From CAZFHP01 sp964519365 (GTDB lineage Bacteria; Babelota; Babeliae; Babelales; RVW-14): 9,596 nt of DNA. The notes under the pieces are model-generated. The model made no database searches. It saw only the letters and a program-made list of their open reading frames with translations, and was not told the origin of the DNA. How positions within the stretch are numbered: the stretch's first letter is position 1; every line of letters starts with the position of its first letter. The position numbers and the translations under genes were made by a program. Below, one piece after another: positions 5,455 to 9,596 of this stretch. The stretch is taken from NCBI GenBank assembly GCA_964519365.1, contig CAZFHP010000057.1:1-9596 (forward strand). The letters are read 5' to 3'.

Positions 5455-6450
5455 TTACTCCTTTTGATTATCTAAGACACATGGATCTCCAGCAACGGAA
5501 CACGTAATGATTTGCATTATGCCATTAATGCGCATAATGTAATTTTTTATTTTTTGAACATCTTTCTCCAAACAGAATAACTTAACATGAGGCCCAGCAT
5601 CAGTTGTAAAAAAGCATGAAATATTTTGACCCCTCAGATCTTTTACTGCCTGTATAATTTTTCCAGAGACTTCACTCCAATAATTAATAGCAGGATACGA
5701 AGACCGTATTGCGTTATACATGCCAAGCCACTCTTCTTCAATTAACTCGCCTAAACCATATAAATCTTTCTGTTTAAGCATAGCAATAAAATTTTGAGTA
5801 CGCAAAGCAGATTCTTCTAACCACTGCTTATAACAAGCACTCGTCCGTACTGTCGCTTGCATAGCGTCACGCGAACTTACTTTTTTTTCTTTTTTGCTTA
5901 CGACAATAACTAAGACTCTAAACTCAGGCCAGTAATTCTCATTAAATAATTGCTCGGCATAACTATCTGAACCATCTAAACACACGCCCTTGTGCCAGCG
6001 TACAAAGCCCCCATGTATAGAACGAGCAGCAGATCCTGACCCTTGGCGCGCCAATATCGAAACATCTTTTTTAGATAATTTTAAATCACAAAGTTTATTT
6101 ATGCCAATAGCTAACGCCGCAAAACCACTTGCACTACTCGCAAGCCCAGAACTCGTTGGAAAAAGATTATGTGTTTTGATCGTAAAATATCGAGACAAAC
6201 CAAATATCTTACGAATTTTATCTAAAAATTCTCGTATACTTTTTTGCGCGTGCGTTTTAGAACAATCGTTGTTAAACGTAATACAATCATGTGAATCAGA
6301 AGAAAAAGAAACGCTTGTATGCGTCTCAAGATTATTAAGAGTTACGGATATACTGTCTTTTGTTGGAAGAAAAAGCTGCTCGTTCCGCTTTCCCCAATAT
6401 TTGATCATGGCGATATTTGCATGTGCTCGAACTGTTACTAGTCGTTTCAT
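5455..6450 (-). CDS. mvaD: Diphosphomevalonate decarboxylase
   Basis: A 331-residue GHMP-family enzyme that catalyses ATP-dependent decarboxylation of diphosphomevalonate to isopentenyl diphosphate. The N-terminal signature HANIAMIKYWGKR (10-22) is diagnostic. The ATP-binding loop is FPTSSGLASSASGFAALA (97-114). QGSGSAARSIHGGFVRW (136-152) supplies substrate-binding residues including Ser140 and Arg143. VSSRDAM follows in the middle of the protein. FTTDAGPHV (281-289) contains Asp284, corresponding to the essential catalytic Asp of the family; the usual TDAGPN reads TDAGPH here. The length is typical. The ATG at 6450 begins just before the signature, but the site upstream (agcaag) is a weak Shine-Dalgarno. 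It is the first gene of a two-gene unit with mvaK2 and probably uses the -10 box at 6476-6481. Confidence 0.96.
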   Translation of the reverse strand: MKRLVTVRAHANIAMIKYWGKRNEQLFLPTKDSISVTLNNLETHTSVSFSSDSHDCITFNNDCSKTHAQKSIREFLDKIRKIFGLSRYFTIKTHNLFPTSSGLASSASGFAALAIGINKLCDLKLSKKDVSILARQGSGSAARSIHGGFVRWHKGVCLDGSDSYAEQLFNENYWPEFRVLVIVVSKKEKKVSSRDAMQATVRTSACYKQWLEESALRTQNFIAMLKQKDLYGLGELIEEEWLGMYNAIRSSYPAINYWSEVSGKIIQAVKDLRGQNISCFFTTDAGPHVKLFCLEKDVQKIKNYIMRINGIMQIITCSVAGDPCVLDNQKE

Positions 6451-6475
6451 AACGCTTGCTAAAATAAAAACGAGA

Positions 6476-6505
6476 ATTATATATTTTATGCTTTTTATGT
6501 TTACA
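6476..6505 (-). promoter_or_regulatory. Possible promoter of mvaD-mvaK2
   Basis: On the - strand a perfect TATAAT (6481-6476) lies about 25 bp before the mvaD start codon, giving a short leader of about 19 nt. TTGTAA, 19 nt farther upstream, is a partial -35 match with a long spacer. The 86-bp gap after murG is otherwise AT-rich. Readthrough from murG is also possible. Confidence 0.5.
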
Positions 6506-6516
6506 ACAAAACAAAG

Positions 6517-6532
6517 AAAAAGTAAACTTTTT
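6517..6532 (-). terminator. Weak AT-rich hairpin after murG
   Basis: AAAAAG (6517-6522) and CTTTTT (6527-6532) form a 6-bp stem with a 4-nt loop immediately after the murG stop codon. On the - strand a T-rich stretch follows (tttctttgttttgtt). The stem has a single G-C pair, so termination may be partial. Confidence 0.35.
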
Positions 6533-6536
6533 AGCC

Positions 6537-7715
6537 CTATATGTAATCTGCTTTTTCAGCACTCACAACCGATTCTTGTGAACGAAGAGACAACTGCCGA
6601 ATAATAACATCATAAAAGAACAATGGATTTTGTACAATATGATCCTGTTCAAAAACAGTAAAAATTTCAGGATGCACCCGCGCCATTTCCCGAGCATTGT
6701 CAACTTGATGATCCGTCGTTCGAGCAACTAACGGCACAACAAGACTCTTTTTTTCAAAGAAAAGTAATTCAAAGAGCGTCCCCGCGCCGGCACGGCATAT
6801 AACAAGATCAGAGATCAAATAAAAATAACGAACGTTGTCATAATAACTAAACGTAATCGCAGGAATAGATCGCTCTTTATAAAACGCTCGCCAATCAGTC
6901 GTATCATACGAACCTGTTTGATGAATAATCTGAATATTTTGGCTCAAATACGAGTGCGCTTCCCAAAAACTTTTAAGCCCGTTATTAAGAAACACCGACC
7001 CCTGCGAACCTCCTAGTAAAAACAACGTTTTTCTATGCGGCTCAAAAAACAAATGATTATTCGTATCATGATGTTCATGAACCCCGTGTAAGACACATAG
7101 AAGCTTATTAACACGCTCAAAAAGTTTTTCTCGATCATATAATTTATCTGATAATGCAAACCGAACAGGATAGTTTTGCTGCTCACTCTTATACGCAAAG
7201 TTAAAGCCAAATCGCCTTAAATACCATTTGGTTCTATCAAATGTGATAATAATTTTTTTTGCAATCGGAGCTAAAAACATAACAGCTTTGCCAGGAATAA
7301 TATTCAGCTCATGCAGATAAATAGCTTTCTTTTTTAACCAACCAGCAAGACATACAGGAATTGCTAAAATCCCACCTGTTGAAACAATTATCTCAGGATT
7401 ATACATACGAAAAATCGCAAAGCTTTTAATAAACGTTCGAAGAAATTGCCATAAAACAATCGGCAAAAGAAGAAAATCTTTGCGCGAAAATTTATGAATT
7501 TTAAAATATATAATTGCATCCAAAAAAGCGTGATTCTTGGTAAGCTCTTTGTCTAATTTGTTATCGTTGCTAACCAAAACTACCCTGCCCGTTGGATTTT
7601 TTGAAAGCCACTTTTTTGCCAACTCTAAAGCAGGCAAAATATGTCCACCTGACCCCCCTGCAACCAAACACATTGTTTTTTCTGTGTTTTTATTCTTGTT
7701 CACTATCTTCATCAT
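6537..7715 (-). CDS. murG: UDP-GlcNAc:undecaprenyl-PP-MurNAc-pentapeptide GlcNAc transferase
   Basis: A 392-residue GT-B glycosyltransferase that adds GlcNAc to lipid I to make lipid II at the inner face of the cytoplasmic membrane, the last intracellular step of peptidoglycan synthesis. The N-terminal Gly loop is VAGGSGGHILPALELA (18-33). STGGILAIPVCLAGW and HELNIIPG (135-142) match the acceptor-domain signature, with HELN where HEQN is common. GGSQG (about 235-239) and CRAGAGTLFE (about 307-316) form the UDP-GlcNAc site, with the conserved Glu and a later Gln (about 337, in TTDHQ). I chose the ATG at 7715, which has AAGGG 7 nt upstream. The ATGs at 7712 and 7673 are alternatives; the latter gives 378 residues, closer to the usual 350-365. 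The gene overlaps the TPR gene by 26 bp in another frame, suggesting coupled translation. A retained murG implies lipid II synthesis. Confidence 0.93.
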   Translation of the reverse strand: MMKIVNKNKNTEKTMCLVAGGSGGHILPALELAKKWLSKNPTGRVVLVSNDNKLDKELTKNHAFLDAIIYFKIHKFSRKDFLLLPIVLWQFLRTFIKSFAIFRMYNPEIIVSTGGILAIPVCLAGWLKKKAIYLHELNIIPGKAVMFLAPIAKKIIITFDRTKWYLRRFGFNFAYKSEQQNYPVRFALSDKLYDREKLFERVNKLLCVLHGVHEHHDTNNHLFFEPHRKTLFLLGGSQGSVFLNNGLKSFWEAHSYLSQNIQIIHQTGSYDTTDWRAFYKERSIPAITFSYYDNVRYFYLISDLVICRAGAGTLFELLFFEKKSLVVPLVARTTDHQVDNAREMARVHPEIFTVFEQDHIVQNPLFFYDVIIRQLSLRSQESVVSAEKADYI

Positions 7716-9342
7716 CGTCAGGCCCTTCTGCTTCTCGTAAATGCTGTTTAATTGTTTCATCATGAGGTGAAAGTTTATGAGCTTTTCTTAAATATTTTAA
7801 AGCATCTGTTTTTTTACCGAGTTTAAACAATAGATACCCTTTTGTATCTACATAATCGTAACGATCAGGAGCAAGGCGTAATGCTTTGTCAATAAAGACA
7901 AGTGCTTGTTTAAGTTTTTTATTTTTCTTGGCATAATAATACGCAAAAAGATTATAAACTGAAACATAAACAGGAGGCTGCTTAATAGCCTCTTCTAATA
8001 TGCGCTCAAGATTATCATAATCTTTTTGAACAAAATATACATACCCTATCTGATAAAATACCTTAGATCTCAATCGTTTATCATTAACAATAGACAATAA
8101 CTCTTTGTATTGCGCAACCCCTTCTTGATAATCTTGATTCTCAAGATACATATCAGCGAGCGCAGCTAACAATGGAACGCTTGAACGCTCTTCTTTTATA
8201 TCTTTGAGAATAGCAATAATCGTTTCTTTATCAATGTGCTCTTTTCTTAACAAAAGTAATGTATGCAATAACGCATAATTACTTGGCTGCTGTTTAATCC
8301 ACACGGTAATACATGAAAGCGCTTCATCTACCTGTTCATCGCCTAACAAAATATCTATCTTAAGAAGTTTCGCTTTATCAAATTGCGGCGCCTTTTCAAG
8401 CACTTTATTAATATTTACAAGCGCATCATCGTAATTTTGAGCTCGAAATTCAATAAGCGCACGATCAAGAAAATACTCTGGTCGATCGCTTTTAATTTTC
8501 TTCAAATAATCTGCCGCTTCTTCAAAGCGCTGTTGTGAAAAAAGAAGTTGAACAAGCTGCTTTTCAACAGAGATGTCTCTACCAACAAGATCCAAGAAGT
8601 TTTTGTACCCACTAATAGCTTCACTAATTTTACCCTGTTGTTCTAATAAAATAGATTTAAAGAGCCACCCTTTATCAAACTTAGGAAAAAGCTCAAGGCT
8701 CTTTTCAATTGCTTGTGTTGCCTGTGCATACTTATGTATTTGAAGATATATTTTTGATTTAAGAAAATAAAATAAAAAGTGCTTGTCACGTAACGTTACT
8801 TTTTTTAAACAATCATCTAAAAACGTTATCGCCTTCTCAAACTTATTGTTCTTGATATACGAAAGGGCTGAGTAATAAGCAACTTGTGGATCGTCAGGAT
8901 ATTGTTCTTGCAAATCAAGAAATAACGTTTCTGCTTTTTCGTCATCCCCTGTATGCAAAAAAGCCTGTGCACGAATAAGTTTTATCTCAAGATTGTCATT
9001 AAACTTTTGAGTAAATTCTTTCCCATGATCTTTTTCAAGCTGTGCTATGCGATGAAATTGGCCTGTATCAAATAACAAACGCAAATACCCATCATATACA
9101 TATATCGAATGGGGCTTAGACAAAATTTTTTCAAAGCTTTTAATCGATGCATGAACATTATGCTTTGCATGATAATACGTTGCCTTAAAAAACTCTGTAT
9201 ACACGTCAGCTTTATTATCATGATTTTCTTCTATTAACGTAATCCCAGCATCGTTATCTTGTTCTTCGTGTGCAAAGACAGTACTCAGACACAAAATAAT
9301 AATACTTCCTATCACACACATACGTATATATTTTTGCATCAT
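7690..9342 (-). CDS. Exported TPR-repeat protein
   Basis: A 550-residue protein with a signal peptide (hydrophobic core about residues 8-20, likely cut after TVFA at 24) and no lipobox, so probably periplasmic or otherwise exported. From about residue 50 to 535 it is a near-continuous array of tetratricopeptide repeats, about 12-14 by eye. Clear units include AYYSALSYIKNNKFEKAITF, KAKLLKIDILLGDEQVDEAL, KVFYQIGYVYFVQKDYDNLE and DYVDTKGYLLFKLGKKTDAL. TPR arrays are protein-interaction scaffolds. The C-terminus is acidic (PDDDEDSEQE). ATGs at 9342 and 9339 are both possible, preceded by a GGTGAGG-like ribosome-binding site. It starts 14 bp after the stop of a partial upstream gene and overlaps murG. 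Co-transcription with murG suggests, but does not show, a cell-envelope role. I cannot assign it to a named TPR family. Confidence 0.88.
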   Translation of the reverse strand: MMQKYIRMCVIGSIIILCLSTVFAHEEQDNDAGITLIEENHDNKADVYTEFFKATYYHAKHNVHASIKSFEKILSKPHSIYVYDGYLRLLFDTGQFHRIAQLEKDHGKEFTQKFNDNLEIKLIRAQAFLHTGDDEKAETLFLDLQEQYPDDPQVAYYSALSYIKNNKFEKAITFLDDCLKKVTLRDKHFLFYFLKSKIYLQIHKYAQATQAIEKSLELFPKFDKGWLFKSILLEQQGKISEAISGYKNFLDLVGRDISVEKQLVQLLFSQQRFEEAADYLKKIKSDRPEYFLDRALIEFRAQNYDDALVNINKVLEKAPQFDKAKLLKIDILLGDEQVDEALSCITVWIKQQPSNYALLHTLLLLRKEHIDKETIIAILKDIKEERSSVPLLAALADMYLENQDYQEGVAQYKELLSIVNDKRLRSKVFYQIGYVYFVQKDYDNLERILEEAIKQPPVYVSVYNLFAYYYAKKNKKLKQALVFIDKALRLAPDRYDYVDTKGYLLFKLGKKTDALKYLRKAHKLSPHDETIKQHLREAEGPDDDEDSEQE

Positions 9343-9356
9343 GGCCCCTCACCCTT

Positions 9357-9596
9357 TTATTTTTGCGCCATCCCGGCACAACGCATAAAAAACTGCTTCA
9401 ACGACAATTGTAACTCTTTATCTCGAACATGCGAGACAACGTGTTTGCTCCTCGCTTCTAAAGCATAATCAAGTGATATCTTTCTTTTCAAGAAATTGTT
9501 CGTTTTCTTTTTTTTATGACGAACACGTGCTTTTGTTGGCTCAATTACTCGAAAGCGTATACGCACAATACGCTCTTGATCAAGAACCGTGTTTAT
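9357..9596 (-). CDS. Unidentified protein, C-terminal part only
   Basis: The reading frame is open from the window edge to a TAA at 9357-9359, giving 79 visible residues. The visible part begins INTVLDQERIVRIRFRVIEP, followed by a basic stretch (RHKKKKTNN) and a helical end (LSLKQFFMRCAGMAQK). A GTG at 9566 could be read as a start, but it has no ribosome-binding site, and the frame continues without a stop to the edge, so a longer gene cut by the window is more likely. It lies 14 bp before the TPR gene on the same strand and is probably in the same operon. No domain is recognised. Confidence 0.6.
   Translation of the reverse strand: MNTVLDQERIVRIRFRVIEPTKARVRHKKKKTNNFLKRKISLDYALEARSKHVVSHVRDKELQLSLKQFFMRCAGMAQK

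Noticed and set aside
5990..6604. 204-codon + strand open frame
   Set aside because: It lies antisense to the 5' part of mvaD and the 3' end of murG, both firmly identified, and shows no recognisable domain or ribosome site.
7716..7763. 16-residue N-terminal extension of MurG from the ATG at 7763
   Set aside because: It would lie wholly inside the TPR coding region in another frame, adds residues not found in MurG proteins, and lacks a better ribosome site than the ATG at 7715.
9564..9566. GTG as start codon of a 69-residue protein upstream of the TPR gene
   Set aside because: The frame remains open to the window edge and no ribosome site precedes the GTG, so a truncated longer gene is the better reading.

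Overview
The window is AT-rich DNA with compact bacterial gene layout. It reads like the genome of a host-associated bacterium. The evidence is a cluster of small exported ankyrin-type proteins, a complete set of phosphorylating and decarboxylating enzymes of the mevalonate route, and a peptidoglycan gene (murG). My best guess is a member of the Dependentiae (TM6/Babeliae) or a similar intracellular lineage. That guess rests on overall gene style, not on any marker gene, and could be wrong.

Region 1 (1-2437, + strand) holds three adjacent genes for exported proteins. All three begin with the same ribosome-binding-site/signal-peptide cassette (GGAG, 8 nt, ATG, then a segment encoding NLKKLI), but their bodies differ. 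The first has about four ankyrin repeats. The second has a degenerate ankyrin-like region. The third has a strongly basic patch, a long Arg/Gln-rich coiled coil and a single ankyrin-like unit. A hairpin precedes the first gene, and a good sigma70-type promoter with a structured leader precedes the second. The second and third are almost certainly co-transcribed.

Region 2 (2464-3255) is a compact element: a 155-residue HUH single-Tyr transposase of the IS200/IS605-like, REP-associated type, framed by two 101-bp inverted repeats that differ at only 7 positions by hand alignment. The arms are clearly richer in G+C than their surroundings. The element ends 18 bp before the mevalonate kinase start codon. 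This is the most unusual structure in the window.

Region 3 (3274-6450) encodes mevalonate kinase on the + strand. Converging on it is a two-gene - strand unit, mvaD then mvaK2. A single hairpin terminator lies in the 43-bp gap between the convergent genes. Together the three enzymes convert mevalonate to isopentenyl diphosphate. No HMG-CoA synthase, HMG-CoA reductase or IPP isomerase is in the window.

Region 4 (6537-9596, - strand) is an apparent operon: the 3' end of an unidentified gene, a 550-residue exported TPR-repeat protein, then murG, which overlaps the TPR gene by 26 bp. Promoters upstream of this operon lie outside the window. I saw no rRNA, tRNA or CRISPR array.
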